This document shows positions 17,192 to 25,896 of a stretch of DNA of 64,000 nt, one piece after another; the stretch's first letter is position 1; each line of letters begins with the position of its first letter. The translations under genes and the position numbers were made by a program. Where the stretch lies: positions 62,001 through 126,000 of the forward strand of contig LNFK01000053.1 in NCBI GenBank assembly GCA_001464315.1. The letters run 5' to 3'. The stretch comes from Sphingomonadales bacterium Ga0077559. Lineage in GTDB: Bacteria > Pseudomonadota > Alphaproteobacteria > Sphingomonadales > Sphingomonadaceae. The notes beneath the pieces are model-generated. The model had not been told where the DNA came from and did not search any database. It saw only the letters and a list, made by a program, of their open reading frames with translations.

Positions 17192-17206
17192 GATGTCAGT
17201 GACATC
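17192..17206. promoter_or_regulatory. Perfect 15-base palindrome in a divergent promoter region
   Basis: GATGTCA-G-TGACATC is a perfect inverted repeat with 7-base arms. It lies about 39 bases upstream of the PGPGW gene start at 17245 and about 120 bases upstream of the thioesterase start at 17072. Size and symmetry suit a dimeric transcription factor; the regulator is unknown. Confidence 0.45.
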
Positions 17207-17244
17207 AACTTGCAACATCAGGCCTGCTATCCCACATCGTGATT

Positions 17245-17586
17245 ATGCCCAAAGCCAAATCGACAAATTGGACCGACACGAGTTTCTACAGGTGGTCAAT
17301 GGTCGTTCTCGGATGGCTACTAATCGTTGCTGCTCCGATTGCCAGTCCGTTACCCGGACCTGGCGGCATTGCATTGTTTGTCATCGGGCTCGGCGTTATC
17401 CTCAAACATTCGCTGTGGGCAAAGAAACGCTATTCGCGGCTTTCGAGGCACCATCCCGAATATGCCCGTTGGGCAAATTGGGCTTTGCGACGCAACAAGG
17501 TCAAAGGCACGCCGCCATTTCCCGATATAAAACGCGACATCTTGCACCTGTTCCGGCGTGATGATCTTGACGCAAAACTGCCATAA
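17245..17586 (+). CDS. PGPGW-type small membrane protein
   Basis: About 113 residues; a GTG two codons earlier (17239) is an alternative start. A hydrophobic N-terminal region (MVVLGWLLIVAAPIASPLPGPGGIALFVIGLGVIL in two helices) carries the PLPGPGG turn that defines the PGPGW membrane-protein family, followed by a basic cytoplasmic tail (RRNKVKG, LHLFRR). Function is unknown in the family. It lies immediately upstream of rpmH. Confidence 0.72.
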   Translation: MPKAKSTNWTDTSFYRWSMVVLGWLLIVAAPIASPLPGPGGIALFVIGLGVILKHSLWAKKRYSRLSRHHPEYARWANWALRRNKVKGTPPFPDIKRDILHLFRRDDLDAKLP

Positions 17587-17592
17587 GCCGTG

Positions 17593-17621
17593 TTGACTTT
17601 TACGTCCCCTGTCCGTATCGG
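17593..17621 (+). promoter_or_regulatory. Possible promoter of the rpmH-rnpA-yidD-yidC operon
   Basis: TTGACT (17593-17598), a 17-base spacer and TATCGG (17616-17621) resemble a sigma-70 promoter about 80 bases upstream of rpmH. The -35 is good and the -10 poor. TTGAC and a downstream GTCAA could also form a leader stem. Position suits the operon promoter, but this is a sequence guess. Confidence 0.35.
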
Positions 17622-17701
17622 CCACGTCAACAAAGGCGGTCGCTGGACAGATTCGGCGGCCCTTTTATTTTCAAGATGCAAAAAATTTAAGGATTACAGT
17701 C

Positions 17702-17836
17702 ATGAAGCGCACTTTTCAGCCGAGCAATCTCGTGCGTGCCCGCCGCCACGGTTTCCGTCTGCGTATGTCGACCGCTGCTGGCCGCAACATCCTGAACTCG
17801 CGCCGTGCACGTGGCCGCAAGAAGCTGTCGGCTTAA
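17702..17836 (+). CDS. rpmH: 50S ribosomal protein L34
   Basis: A 44-residue highly basic protein, [18 protein letters not shown] at the N-terminus and [11 protein letters not shown] at the C-terminus, unmistakably L34 of the large ribosomal subunit. AAGGATTACAGTC before the ATG provides a ribosome binding site. It begins the conserved rpmH-rnpA-yidD-yidC order that links translation to RNase P and membrane insertion. The length equals the family norm. Confidence 0.97.
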   Translation: MKRTFQPSNLVRARRHGFRLRMSTAAGRNILNSRRARGRKKLSA

Positions 17837-17859
17837 CACCCGAAACGGCGGACCGCGAC

Positions 17860-18195
17860 ATGCGCGGTTACAATATCATCAAAAAGCGATCAGACTTTCT
17901 GGCCGCCAACCGGGGGAAGCGATATGCTACTCCCGGTTTTGTTTTGCTGGTGAAAGACCGGCAAGATGATGACCCCGCAATCCGGCTCGGTATTACCATT
18001 ACCAAGAAAGTCGGTAACGCAGTTGTCCGCAACCGGATGCGGCGCAGATTCCGCGAAATGGCGCGTGAGATGCTGGGTGACAAAGGTAAAGCTGGTGCCG
18101 ACCATGTGCTAATCGGCCGCGATGGCGGGATCGATCAAGATTTCGCCGAATTACGCACCGACATGGCGCGTGCTTTGGATAAACTTGGCAAGTGA
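17860..18195 (+). CDS. rnpA: Ribonuclease P protein component
   Basis: A 111-residue basic protein that assists the RNase P RNA in removing 5' leaders from pre-tRNA. I start it at ATG 17860 (MRGYNIIKKRSDFLAANRGK), 23 bases after the rpmH stop; the open frame extends back through rpmH but that part is not RnpA. The RNR-type signature RLGITITKKVGNAVVRNRMR, followed by RRFREMARE, is intact. Its TGA overlaps the GTG start of yidD (GTGA). Confidence 0.94.
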   Translation: MRGYNIIKKRSDFLAANRGKRYATPGFVLLVKDRQDDDPAIRLGITITKKVGNAVVRNRMRRRFREMAREMLGDKGKAGADHVLIGRDGGIDQDFAELRTDMARALDKLGK

Positions 18196-18434
18196 TCGCA
18201 AAGCTTCTTATCCTGATTGCGCGCGGGTGGCAAATAGGTCCGTCGCGCATCTTGCCGCCAACTTGCCGCTATAGCCCGAGCTGCTCGGCCTATGCGATAA
18301 CGGCACTGCAGAGATATGGCGCAATTAAGGGTGGCTGGCTCGCCGCCAAAAGGCTATTGCGCTGCCAACCTTGGGGCGGGCACGGATATGATCCGGTGCC
18401 GCAACCGCCTAGTATATTGAATAATGGGGAATAA
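18192..18434 (+). CDS. yidD: Membrane protein insertion efficiency factor YidD
   Basis: An 80-residue member of the YidD family (formerly UPF0161), which helps YidC insert membrane proteins. The diagnostic motif PPTCRYSPSCSAYA and the tail KRLLRCQPWGGHGYDPVP are present with the three family cysteines. The start is a GTG overlapping the rnpA stop. It is followed after five bases by yidC, the usual arrangement. Confidence 0.93.
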   Translation: MIAKLLILIARGWQIGPSRILPPTCRYSPSCSAYAITALQRYGAIKGGWLAAKRLLRCQPWGGHGYDPVPQPPSILNNGE

Positions 18435-18439
18435 AACAC

Positions 18440-20194
18440 GTGGACGACAAGCGTAACCTGATCTTTGCAGTTTTGCTGACGGGCCTTATCCTGTTCGGCT
18501 GGCCCTATGTGGCCAGCATGTTTTTCCCTACTCCAACCGTGGTCGAGGCACCCGCCAAGACCGAAGCAGTTGCCGCAGGCACGGCGACGACAGGTGCTGC
18601 CATCACCTCGGCAGCGGCGCCAAAAAATGTGCCGCTCGGTGATGCACTGAAAGGTTCCGCCCGTATCCTCGTTGAAACGCCTAAGCTTAAAGGCTCGGTC
18701 AATCTCGAAGGTGCGCGGATCGATGATCTTCTGTTGCTAGCGCATCGTACGGAACTCGCGAAGGAGTCGCCCCCTGTCCGCCTGTTTGCGCCGTCTGGAA
18801 CAGCAAAAGCCCATTTCGCACGTTTTGGCTGGGTCGGCAGCGGCGTCACTTTACCCGATGATAAAACCGTCTGGACGCCAAGCGCGAACAAACTGACACC
18901 CGAAACGCCGGTCACGCTAAGCTGGACCAACGCTGAAAACCAGAAGTTCGATATCATCCTTTCCGTCGACAAAGACTACCTGATCAGTGCCGAACAGCGC
19001 TTCACCAATGGCGCCGCGATCGAAGCGCAGGTCGCTCCCTTCGGCCTTCTCAGCCGGAACGGGCAATCGCCTGATCCTGACAGCTGGAACATACACGTCG
19101 GACCGATGGGTGTGTTCGATGGCAAGATCGTCAACGTCAATTATGACGATGTGATCGAAGCGCCCAAAGGCGAAGTCGACTACACGACCACCGGCGGCTG
19201 GCTTGGCGAGACCGAGAAATATTGGCTGGCGGCGCTGGTTCCGGATCAGAAAGTCAAAACCAACGCGTCATTCAAGACCGCTGATGGCTATTATTGGTCG
19301 CAAATGGTCAATGCCACGCAAAGCAAGGTCGCGCCTGGAGAAAGCATCACGCAAACTTCGCGCCTGTTTGCAGGCGCAAAGGAAGTCGAAACACTCGACA
19401 TGTATGCCAACAAGCAAGGTATTCCTCTACTCGACTATTCAATCGACTGGGGCTGGTTCTGGTTCATCGCCATACCCTTTTTCTGGATCCTGCATTGGCT
19501 GTTTGGCGTTTTCGGTAATTTCGGTGTCGCAATCATCGGCCTGACGATCATCGTCCGTCTGTTTATGTTCCCTGTTGCGCAAAAGCAGTTTGCCTCGATG
19601 GCGCAAATGCGCGTTGTGCAGCCGAAAATGAAGGCCGTGCAGGAGCGCTGGAAAGACGACAAGCCGCGCATGCAGCAGGAAATGATGAAACTGTACAAGG
19701 ATGAAAAGGTCAATCCGCTTGCCGGATGCCTGCCCATCGTACTGCAAATTCCGATCTTCTTCGCGCTCTACAAAATTCTGATGCTATCGATCGAAATGCG
19801 CCACCAGCCGTTCGCATTGTGGCTGAAAGACCTTTCTGTTCCCGACCCTTCGGCGCATTTGTTGTTCGACATGCTTGGCACAGGTATTACGCTCCCTGCG
19901 TTCTTGGCAATCGGCGTTCTGCCCATTCTACTTGGCGTAACTATGTGGCTGATGCAGAAATTGAACCCGCAGCCGATGGATGAAGTCCAGAAGCAAGTGT
20001 TCGCCATCATGCCGTGGTTCCTGATGTTTATCATGGCGCCATTTGCAGCAGGGCTTCAATTGTACTGGGTGATGTCCAACCTGGTATCGATAGCGCAGCA
20101 GAAATGGCTATATTCGCGGCACCCGATTCTGAAACAGCAAGCCGCCAAGGATGCTGAGGAAAAGGCGGCGACGAAAGCCAAGGCAGGAACGTGA
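18440..20194 (+). CDS. yidC: Membrane protein insertase YidC (Oxa1 family)
   Basis: A 584-residue inner-membrane insertase, starting at GTG 18440. There is an N-terminal transmembrane anchor (residues 7-30), a large periplasmic beta domain to about residue 335, then the conserved Oxa1 core with five helices; the cytoplasmic hairpin carries MAQMRVVQPKMKAVQERWKD, and GCLPIVLQIPIFFALYKIL is the hydrophilic-groove helix region. It inserts respiratory and ATP-synthase subunits alone or with SecYEG. The C-terminal tail is Lys/Ala rich (AAKDAEEKAATKAKAGT). Its stop overlaps the next gene's GTG. Confidence 0.96.
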   Translation: MDDKRNLIFAVLLTGLILFGWPYVASMFFPTPTVVEAPAKTEAVAAGTATTGAAITSAAAPKNVPLGDALKGSARILVETPKLKGSVNLEGARIDDLLLLAHRTELAKESPPVRLFAPSGTAKAHFARFGWVGSGVTLPDDKTVWTPSANKLTPETPVTLSWTNAENQKFDIILSVDKDYLISAEQRFTNGAAIEAQVAPFGLLSRNGQSPDPDSWNIHVGPMGVFDGKIVNVNYDDVIEAPKGEVDYTTTGGWLGETEKYWLAALVPDQKVKTNASFKTADGYYWSQMVNATQSKVAPGESITQTSRLFAGAKEVETLDMYANKQGIPLLDYSIDWGWFWFIAIPFFWILHWLFGVFGNFGVAIIGLTIIVRLFMFPVAQKQFASMAQMRVVQPKMKAVQERWKDDKPRMQQEMMKLYKDEKVNPLAGCLPIVLQIPIFFALYKILMLSIEMRHQPFALWLKDLSVPDPSAHLLFDMLGTGITLPAFLAIGVLPILLGVTMWLMQKLNPQPMDEVQKQVFAIMPWFLMFIMAPFAAGLQLYWVMSNLVSIAQQKWLYSRHPILKQQAAKDAEEKAATKAKAGT

Positions 20195-20832
20195 GCGCGG
20201 ATGTCATTGCAGGAATAGCCGAACCCAACCGAATTTTTTCCGGTCCGGTCAGCTTCCTGAAATCGGCGCCAAAGCTTGAGTTCTTACCCGAACCGACGGT
20301 GCCGGAAATCGCCTTTGCTGGCCGCTCGAACGTCGGCAAGTCGAGCCTGATCAACGCGCTCGTCAACCGCAACAATTTGGCGCGTGCGTCGAACACGCCG
20401 GGGCGAACACAAGAGCTGAACTTCTTTGATGTCGGCGACCCTGCGCTGTTTCGCATCGTCGATATGCCCGGTTACGGCTATGCCAAGGCACCCATAAAAA
20501 CGGTCCAGCAATGGCGTTATCTGATCAACGATTACTTGCGCGGGCGCGCAGTGCTCAAACGCGTGTTTGTTCTCATCGACAGCCGCCACGGCATTAAGGA
20601 GGTCGATCATGACATCATGGGAATGCTCGATTCCGCCGCGATCAGCTACCGGATTGTCCTGACCAAGACCGACAAGATCAAGGCGACCGAGCGCGAAGCG
20701 GTCGAGGCGGACACAATGACCAAACTACGCAAGCATGTCGCTGCCTATCCCGACCTTTCGGTAACATCGGCCGAAAAAAAGGGCGGGATTGATGAGTTGC
20801 GATTAGCGGTGCTAGAAGCTGTCGCTTCATGA
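20191..20832 (+). CDS. yihA: Ribosome biogenesis GTP-binding protein YihA/YsxC (EngB)
   Basis: A 213-residue GTPase required for assembly of the large ribosomal subunit. G-motifs are visible: G1 GRSNVGKSSLINAL, G2/G3 region TPGRTQELNFFDV and DMPGYGYAKAP, G4 TKTDK, and G5 VTSAEKKGG. The GTG start overlaps the yidC stop, so it is part of the same operon, an order known from other alphaproteobacteria. Its stop overlaps the ATG of the following GST gene (ATGA). Confidence 0.94.
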   Translation: MSADVIAGIAEPNRIFSGPVSFLKSAPKLEFLPEPTVPEIAFAGRSNVGKSSLINALVNRNNLARASNTPGRTQELNFFDVGDPALFRIVDMPGYGYAKAPIKTVQQWRYLINDYLRGRAVLKRVFVLIDSRHGIKEVDHDIMGMLDSAAISYRIVLTKTDKIKATEREAVEADTMTKLRKHVAAYPDLSVTSAEKKGGIDELRLAVLEAVAS

Positions 20833-21497
20833 GCATCAAACTCATCATTGGCAACAAGGTCTATTCGAGCTGGAGCTTGCGCGGCTGGCTGGCCGTCAAG
20901 CAGTCGGGGCTGCATTTTGATGAAATGACCGTCCCACTATTTGGCGACGACTGGGCAGAACGCAAACGTGAGGTCGACCTCGCGCCGTCTTCGGGGAAAG
21001 TACCGATCTTGTGGGACGGCGACGCGGTGGTCTGGGATAGTCTCGCGATCATCGACTATCTCGCCGACAAGGTGGGGCGCGACCGTTACTGGCCAAAGGA
21101 CGATGTTGCACGCGGCATGGCACGGTCAATGGCGGCGGAAATGCACTCGGGCTACACTGCGCTACGCCGCGAATGCCCGATGAATACGCGCAAAACCGTG
21201 ACGGGCGTAAAAGTGTCCGAAGACACCCGCGCAGATGCAATCCGGATATTGCAGACATGGGCCGAGGCACGCTCGCGCTTCGGGCGCGAAGGGCCATATT
21301 TGTTCGGCACGTTCAGCGCAGCGGATATCATGCTCGCACCCGTCGTTTCACGCTTTGTTACCTATGGCTTCACCTTGCCGGGATTTGCCCAAAGCTATGT
21401 CGAGGCGATGATGGTGCATCCGTGGATGGAAGATTGGTATGCGGCGGCAGCATTAGAGCCTTGGACGATCAAGCGGATCGAGGACGCGGCTACCTAA
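20829..21497 (+). CDS. Glutathione S-transferase family protein
   Basis: A 222-residue two-domain GST. The thioredoxin-like N-terminal domain starts LIIGNKVYSSWSLRGWLAV, with the catalytic Ser/Tyr region, and has the cis-Pro segment GKVPILWDGD and DSLAIIDYLAD for glutathione binding. The helical C-terminal domain follows with GTFSAADIMLAPVVSRF. It may detoxify electrophiles or act as an isomerase; the substrate is not predictable. It is coupled by ATGA to yihA and converges with the cupin gene, overlapping by eight bases. Confidence 0.85.
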   Translation: MSIKLIIGNKVYSSWSLRGWLAVKQSGLHFDEMTVPLFGDDWAERKREVDLAPSSGKVPILWDGDAVVWDSLAIIDYLADKVGRDRYWPKDDVARGMARSMAAEMHSGYTALRRECPMNTRKTVTGVKVSEDTRADAIRILQTWAEARSRFGREGPYLFGTFSAADIMLAPVVSRFVTYGFTLPGFAQSYVEAMMVHPWMEDWYAAAALEPWTIKRIEDAAT

Positions 21498-21954
21498 TCC
21501 TGGCGGACGGATAGGGCGTGCCGTCTTTATGGGAATAACCATTGGCTTGGAACGTCATGTCGATGTCGGAATACGCCCCGCCGCCATCTTTGTTGCCGGC
21601 CCCAATGGCGATAAAAGCGCAATTTTCACTTGAGCGATTGATCAGATGGTGACCGTTGTGAACGCCAGCAGGCCAGGCCGCAACATCGCCCGCCCGCAGG
21701 ATCGTTTCCCCGTCATTCTCCACTAATACAGCCACACCCGACAGTATGATGACCAGTTCATCCTCTTCTTCATGCCAGTGCCGCTGCGATGACCACGCGC
21801 CCGGTTGCAGCACGACATGGCTCGCGCCCATTTTTGTAAGACCGGTTGCAGGAGCGAGCCTGCGCCACCAGCGGCCTTCGACAGCTTCATCGAACGGTGC
21901 TGGGTAACCGGTGGCGTTTGTTTGCGGGATTGCTTCGATATCGATTTTTGGCAT
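21490..21954 (-). CDS. Cupin-domain protein
   Basis: A 154-residue single cupin. The metal-binding motifs are RHWHEEEDELVIILSG (first cupin motif: two His, one Glu) and AWPAGVHNGHHLINRS (second motif His). Such small cupins may be sugar isomerases, dioxygenases or binding proteins. The sequence gives no substrate. It lies nine bases downstream of aroC on the same strand and so probably shares its transcript. Confidence 0.75.
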   Translation of the reverse strand: MPKIDIEAIPQTNATGYPAPFDEAVEGRWWRRLAPATGLTKMGASHVVLQPGAWSSQRHWHEEEDELVIILSGVAVLVENDGETILRAGDVAAWPAGVHNGHHLINRSSENCAFIAIGAGNKDGGGAYSDIDMTFQANGYSHKDGTPYPSARIR

Positions 21955-21963
21955 CGCAAGCTC

Positions 21964-23040
21964 CTATCCGCATTGCGCGCGGTGCAATAGCTTTTGGTCA
22001 GCGAGCACCAGCGCCATCATCGCTTCGACAACCGGCGTACCGCGAATGCCAACGCATGGATCATGGCGGCCTTTTGTGACGATATCCGTCGCCTCTCCGG
22101 CTTGATTGATCGTTTCAACGGGCGTGAGTATCGATGACGTCGGTTTAAACGCGACTCGCACCACAACCGGCTGCCCCGTTGAAATTCCGCCCGCGATGCC
22201 GCCGCTGTTGTTCGCCAAAAATTCTGGATGGTTCGACCCCTCGGCCGAAGGCCGCATCCGGTCGGCATTTTCCTCGCCGCGCAGACGGGCCGCACCAAAG
22301 CCAGCGCCGATTTCGACGCCCTTGACGGCGTTGATGCTCATCATTGCCGACGCAAGTTCGCTGTCAAGCTTGGCATATAAAGGCGCCCCCCAACCCGGAG
22401 GCACGCCAGTTGCTACGCACTCGATGACCGCACCGAGTGACGAGCCCGCCTTACGCGCCTCATCCACCAGTTTCTCCCAACGGCCTGCAGCAACCTCGTC
22501 GGGACACCAAAATGGATTCTTTCCGATTTGTGTCGCTTCAAAATTATCGCGGTCGATAGCATCGCCGCCGATTTCGGCGACATAGGCCAGAATTGCGATA
22601 TCGGGCATCACCGCCCGCGCCACGGCACCCGCTGCGACCCGCGCAGCTGTCTCTCGCGCGCTCGACCGCCCACCGCCGCGATAATCGCGAAAACCATATT
22701 TAGCGTCATAGCTGTAATCGGCATGGCCGGGGCGATAGGCCTTGGCGACGTCCGAATAATCCTTCGAGCGCTGGTCGATATTTTCGATCATCAACGAAAT
22801 CGGCGTTCCGGTTGTGCGGCCCTCAAAAACACCTGACAAGATTTTCACCACATCGGGTTCCTGCCGCTGAGTGGTAAAGCGCGAAGTTCCTGGGCGCCGT
22901 TTATCCAAGAAGGGCTGAATGTCAGCTTCGCTTAGCGCAATCCCGGGAGGACAGCCATCGACCACCGCACCGAGCGCTGGCCCGTGGCTTTCGCCCCAAG
23001 TGGTAAAGCGAAAAACGCGGCCGAAGGTGTTGAAGCTCAT
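21964..23040 (-). CDS. aroC: Chorismate synthase
   Basis: A 358-residue FMN-dependent enzyme converting EPSP to chorismate, the last step of the shikimate pathway in the cytoplasm. Family signatures are complete: [18 protein letters not shown] (N-terminus), [20 protein letters not shown] in the middle, and [19 protein letters not shown]; near the C-terminus are [19 protein letters not shown] and [15 protein letters not shown]. The length matches the family. It is downstream of fabI with an 87-base gap containing an inverted repeat, and upstream of the cupin gene. Confidence 0.96.
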   Translation of the reverse strand: MSFNTFGRVFRFTTWGESHGPALGAVVDGCPPGIALSEADIQPFLDKRRPGTSRFTTQRQEPDVVKILSGVFEGRTTGTPISLMIENIDQRSKDYSDVAKAYRPGHADYSYDAKYGFRDYRGGGRSSARETAARVAAGAVARAVMPDIAILAYVAEIGGDAIDRDNFEATQIGKNPFWCPDEVAAGRWEKLVDEARKAGSSLGAVIECVATGVPPGWGAPLYAKLDSELASAMMSINAVKGVEIGAGFGAARLRGEENADRMRPSAEGSNHPEFLANNSGGIAGGISTGQPVVVRVAFKPTSSILTPVETINQAGEATDIVTKGRHDPCVGIRGTPVVEAMMALVLADQKLLHRAQCG

Positions 23041-23062
23041 CTCATTCCTCGCCCGTTAGGTT

Positions 23063-23089
23063 GTGCGGTACAGATTTACTGTAACGCAC
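23063..23089. promoter_or_regulatory. Inverted repeat between fabI and aroC
   Basis: GTGCG-g-TACAG-ATTTA-CTGTA-a-CGCAC forms two 5-base-pair stems separated by one mismatch, with a 5-base loop. It sits 23 bases upstream of the aroC start codon in the minus-strand direction. No T-run follows on either side, so an operator or leader hairpin is more likely than a terminator. Confidence 0.45.
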
Positions 23090-23127
23090 GTCTGCGCCGC
23101 TCTAAACCAAAATATGACCGGCTGTCA

Positions 23128-23955
23128 TCAGGCCAGGCCAATATCAGGAGCATCTTCCTGCTTCATCCCGACGGTGTGATAACCCGCATCGACATGATGT
23201 GTTTCGCCTGTGACGCCTGCCGAAAGATCGGACAACAAATATAGCGCTGACGCGCCAACATCATCGATGGTGACATTACGGCGCAGAGGCGAATTCAGTT
23301 CATTCCACTTCATAATATAGCGGAAATCACCGATGCCCGATGCCGCAAGAGTTTTAATTGGCCCTGCAGAGATCGCATTCACCCGGATGCCTTGGGGGCC
23401 TACGTCGTTAGCCAGATATTTAACCGACGCCTCAAGCGCCGCTTTGGCTATGCCCATAACATTGTAATGCGGAACAACCTTCTCCGCGCCGTAATAGCTG
23501 AGCGTCAACATCGAACCGCCGCCGTCGCCCGTTTCCGGATCAAGCGGCGTCATCATTGCCGCCGCGCGTTTGGCAACTGCCGTGAAGCTGTAAACGCTGA
23601 TGTTCATTGTCATCAAAAAGTCTTCGAGGCCAACGTCGAAATATTTGCCGCGTAACGCCTCCTTGTTCGTATAGCCGATCGCGTGGACGACGAAATCGAT
23701 TGTCGGCCATTTGTCCGCAAGCGTCGCAAAGGCGCGATCGAGATTGGCCATGTCGGCCACATCGCAATCGATCAGAACATCGCATCCCAGTTGTTCGGCA
23801 AGCGGACGCACGCGCTTTTGCATGACTTCGCCCTGATAACTGAACGCCAGTTCCGCGCCTTCGGCATTCAAACGCTTGGCAATACCCCAAGCCAGCGACT
23901 TGTCATTGGCAAGGCCCATAATCAGCCCGCGTTTGCCAGCCATCAATCCGCTCAT
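23128..23955 (-). CDS. fabI: Enoyl-[acyl-carrier-protein] reductase (NADH)
   Basis: A 275-residue short-chain dehydrogenase/reductase catalysing the last reduction of fatty-acid elongation. FabI-type motifs are clear: GLANDKSLAWGIAKRLN (nucleotide binding, residues 14-30), HAIGYTNKEALRGKYFD, and the Tyr-x6-Lys active site in YNVMGIAKAALEASVKYL. It ends near the family length (about 265-275). An alternative start at Met5 is possible. It lies seven bases downstream of the YihY gene and is the target type for triclosan-like inhibitors. Confidence 0.94.
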   Translation of the reverse strand: MSGLMAGKRGLIMGLANDKSLAWGIAKRLNAEGAELAFSYQGEVMQKRVRPLAEQLGCDVLIDCDVADMANLDRAFATLADKWPTIDFVVHAIGYTNKEALRGKYFDVGLEDFLMTMNISVYSFTAVAKRAAAMMTPLDPETGDGGGSMLTLSYYGAEKVVPHYNVMGIAKAALEASVKYLANDVGPQGIRVNAISAGPIKTLAASGIGDFRYIMKWNELNSPLRRNVTIDDVGASALYLLSDLSAGVTGETHHVDAGYHTVGMKQEDAPDIGLA

Positions 23956-23962
23956 AAATCCC

Positions 23963-24925
23963 TCAATCTTCCTCTAAATACAGTTGGTTCGCCTTTAATC
24001 CATTTTCATGCTTGTTGGCCAGTGCCGCGTTCAATTGCGCGCCTGCCACCATGCCTAAGCCAACGAGGTAAAAGAAAATCAGTGCGACCATCACTCCGGC
24101 AAGGCTGCCATAAGCGAGATCGTAATTTCCGACGCTCGACAAAAAGAGTGGAAGCATAGCGGTTAGCCCCAACCACCAAAGGCTGACTAACGCTGCACCA
24201 GGCCATTTCGGGTAAATTTTCCCGCGATATTTGGTCGGGGTTAAACCCTTGAATATAACGTAAATCGCAACAAAAAGAATAACGAAAGGGATGATCCGCC
24301 CCCACGCGAAATATCCCGAAACAGTCTGGGCTGCGGGGATATATAAATAAACCAGCTCCTGTATCGCGGTGACCAGCACTTGGGCTGAAAAAGCGACCAT
24401 CGCCAGCACCACCGAAAAGATAATCGCAGCGAGCGAGCCAAGCCGGTAATGCCAGAACGCACGGCTGGGAGTGGCACCGTAAGACCGGTACAAAACGTCA
24501 CGGAACGTTTCGATCAGGCTAGCTGCGGTCCACAGGCTGACCACGGCACTGAGCCACAGCAGTGGCCCCGACCGCGCTGTCATTGCGGCTTCGATTGGTT
24601 CCTTTAGCGTGCTGGCAACCCCGGGAGGTACCGTCGCGAAGAATGCGCCAATTAGCGCGAGGCCTGACTCGGTTTGTCCAAACGCACCAGCAATCGCCGC
24701 GGCAACGACGCAAAAGGCAAATAGCGACACCAACGATAGATAAGCGAAGTTGCCCGCATGAATAAAGCCGTCACTATACACGCCAACAGCTACCCGCTTG
24801 ATAACCTCAATCGTTTGACCAGTTACACCGAGCCGAGCGAACCATTTGGCTTCACTCTCGTTGGCGTGGACGGTTGCGGGCAAATGAGCGCGCGCTTCCG
24901 GCGAGAGGGGTGAAATCTCAGACAC
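23963..24925 (-). CDS. YihY/BrkB-family inner-membrane protein
   Basis: About 320 residues with six hydrophobic segments, of the YihY (formerly RNase BN/virulence factor BrkB) family. Conserved pieces include VYSDGFIHAGNFAYLSLVSL, SLWTAASLIETFRDVLYRSY and WPGAALVSLWWLGLTA. Function is unproven; it is not RNase BN. I prefer the GTG at 24925, which overlaps the upstream DnaJ stop by eight bases in the style of this genome, but an ATG at 24958 gives 11 more residues. The gene forms a minus-strand cluster with dnaJ-like, fabI and aroC. Confidence 0.82.
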   Translation of the reverse strand: MSEISPLSPEARAHLPATVHANESEAKWFARLGVTGQTIEVIKRVAVGVYSDGFIHAGNFAYLSLVSLFAFCVVAAAIAGAFGQTESGLALIGAFFATVPPGVASTLKEPIEAAMTARSGPLLWLSAVVSLWTAASLIETFRDVLYRSYGATPSRAFWHYRLGSLAAIIFSVVLAMVAFSAQVLVTAIQELVYLYIPAAQTVSGYFAWGRIIPFVILFVAIYVIFKGLTPTKYRGKIYPKWPGAALVSLWWLGLTAMLPLFLSSVGNYDLAYGSLAGVMVALIFFYLVGLGMVAGAQLNAALANKHENGLKANQLYLEED

Positions 24926-25838
24926 CCAGGGCCGCGCGTACCATCTCGTCATTGCCAAGGGCTTCGGCCAATTTCTTCAATTCCTCAGGATCTTTGGGCA
25001 GGTGGATCATCAAACTCACCAACTGGTCGCCGCGTTCCCCGTCCTTGCGGGTAAATCCGCGGCCCTTGATCCGAAGCGTTGCGCCCGAATCCGTTCTGGG
25101 GGGCACAGTCAACATGACATTGCCGTCGACGGTTGGAACCTTCACCTTGCCGCCCTCGACCGCTTCTTTCAGCGAAATCGGCAGGTCGATGCGAATATTG
25201 TCGCCGTCGCGGACCAGATGGGGGTGCTTACCAATGGTCAGCGTTACCATAGCGTCGCCGCTGCCGCCGGGGCCGGACTGGCCTTTGCCAGGGATCCGAA
25301 TTTGCTGACCGGCGACGACGCCCTTGGGCAGTTTGAACTCAACCGTCTTGCCGTCACCCAAAGTGATCCGCTGCGGCGCCAAGGTCGCGGCGTCGGTAAA
25401 CGATACCAGATGGGAATAGGCAATATTGGCGCCCTTTGGCGGCGGCGCTTGTTGCGGACGCGGTCCAGGGCGCTGTTGCGCACCGCCACCGCCACCGCCG
25501 AACAGGCCGTCGAATATATCGCTAAGATCGATTCCGCCGGGGCCGCCAAAATCGAAACTCGCGCCACCCGGGCCGCCCTGCGCACCGCCGAAACCGCCGC
25601 CAGCAAAGCCCCTTGGCTGGCCGTTTTCATCAATTTCGCCACGATCAAATTGTCCGCGTTTCTTGGCATCGGACAACAGGTCATAGGCCCGCGTTACATT
25701 GCTGAATTTATCCGCGGCCTTGGGATCGTCGGGATGCTTGTCGGGATGCAGTTCCTTGGCGAGCTTGCGATAAGCGCTCTTAATCGTCTTCTCGTCCGCG
25801 CCCTTGGAAACGCCCAATATGGAATATGGATCAGCCAT
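24918..25838 (-). CDS. CbpA-like DnaJ (J-domain plus DnaJ C-terminal domains, no zinc finger)
   Basis: A 306-residue co-chaperone. The J-domain occupies residues 3-67 with the HPD motif in KELHPDKHPDD. A Gly/Phe- and Gly/Gln/Pro-rich linker (about 73-135) follows, then two C-terminal substrate-binding beta domains. There are no zinc-binding CxxCxGxG repeats, so it is a type-II/CbpA-like partner and not housekeeping DnaJ. It would stimulate DnaK ATPase activity. The linker includes GGGGGG and runs of Pro, giving local low-complexity DNA. Confidence 0.9.
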   Translation of the reverse strand: MADPYSILGVSKGADEKTIKSAYRKLAKELHPDKHPDDPKAADKFSNVTRAYDLLSDAKKRGQFDRGEIDENGQPRGFAGGGFGGAQGGPGGASFDFGGPGGIDLSDIFDGLFGGGGGGAQQRPGPRPQQAPPPKGANIAYSHLVSFTDAATLAPQRITLGDGKTVEFKLPKGVVAGQQIRIPGKGQSGPGGSGDAMVTLTIGKHPHLVRDGDNIRIDLPISLKEAVEGGKVKVPTVDGNVMLTVPPRTDSGATLRIKGRGFTRKDGERGDQLVSLMIHLPKDPEELKKLAEALGNDEMVRAALGV

Positions 25839-25867
25839 TTCGGTCCCTGTGTTACGTCTCTATTACT

Positions 25868-25896
25868 CTAAATCGGTATTACGCCCGTTATGTCAA
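25868..25896 (-). promoter_or_regulatory. Possible sigma-70 promoter of the dnaJ-like operon
   Basis: On the minus strand, a perfect -35 hexamer TTGACA (25896-25891) is followed after 18 bases by TTTAGA (25872-25867 approx.). It lies 30-58 bases upstream of the J-protein start and overlaps the stop codon of the DUF4281 gene. The -10 is weak. Confidence 0.4.

Noticed and set aside
25430-25620. GGC/CCG-rich repetitive stretch, possible CRISPR or tandem repeat
   Set aside because: It is the Gly/Pro-rich linker of the J-protein in frame. There are no regularly spaced repeats or spacers.
25002-25871. 289-residue plus-strand frame over the dnaJ-like gene
   Set aside because: Antisense shadow; its low-complexity portion mirrors the Gly/Pro linker of the J-protein.
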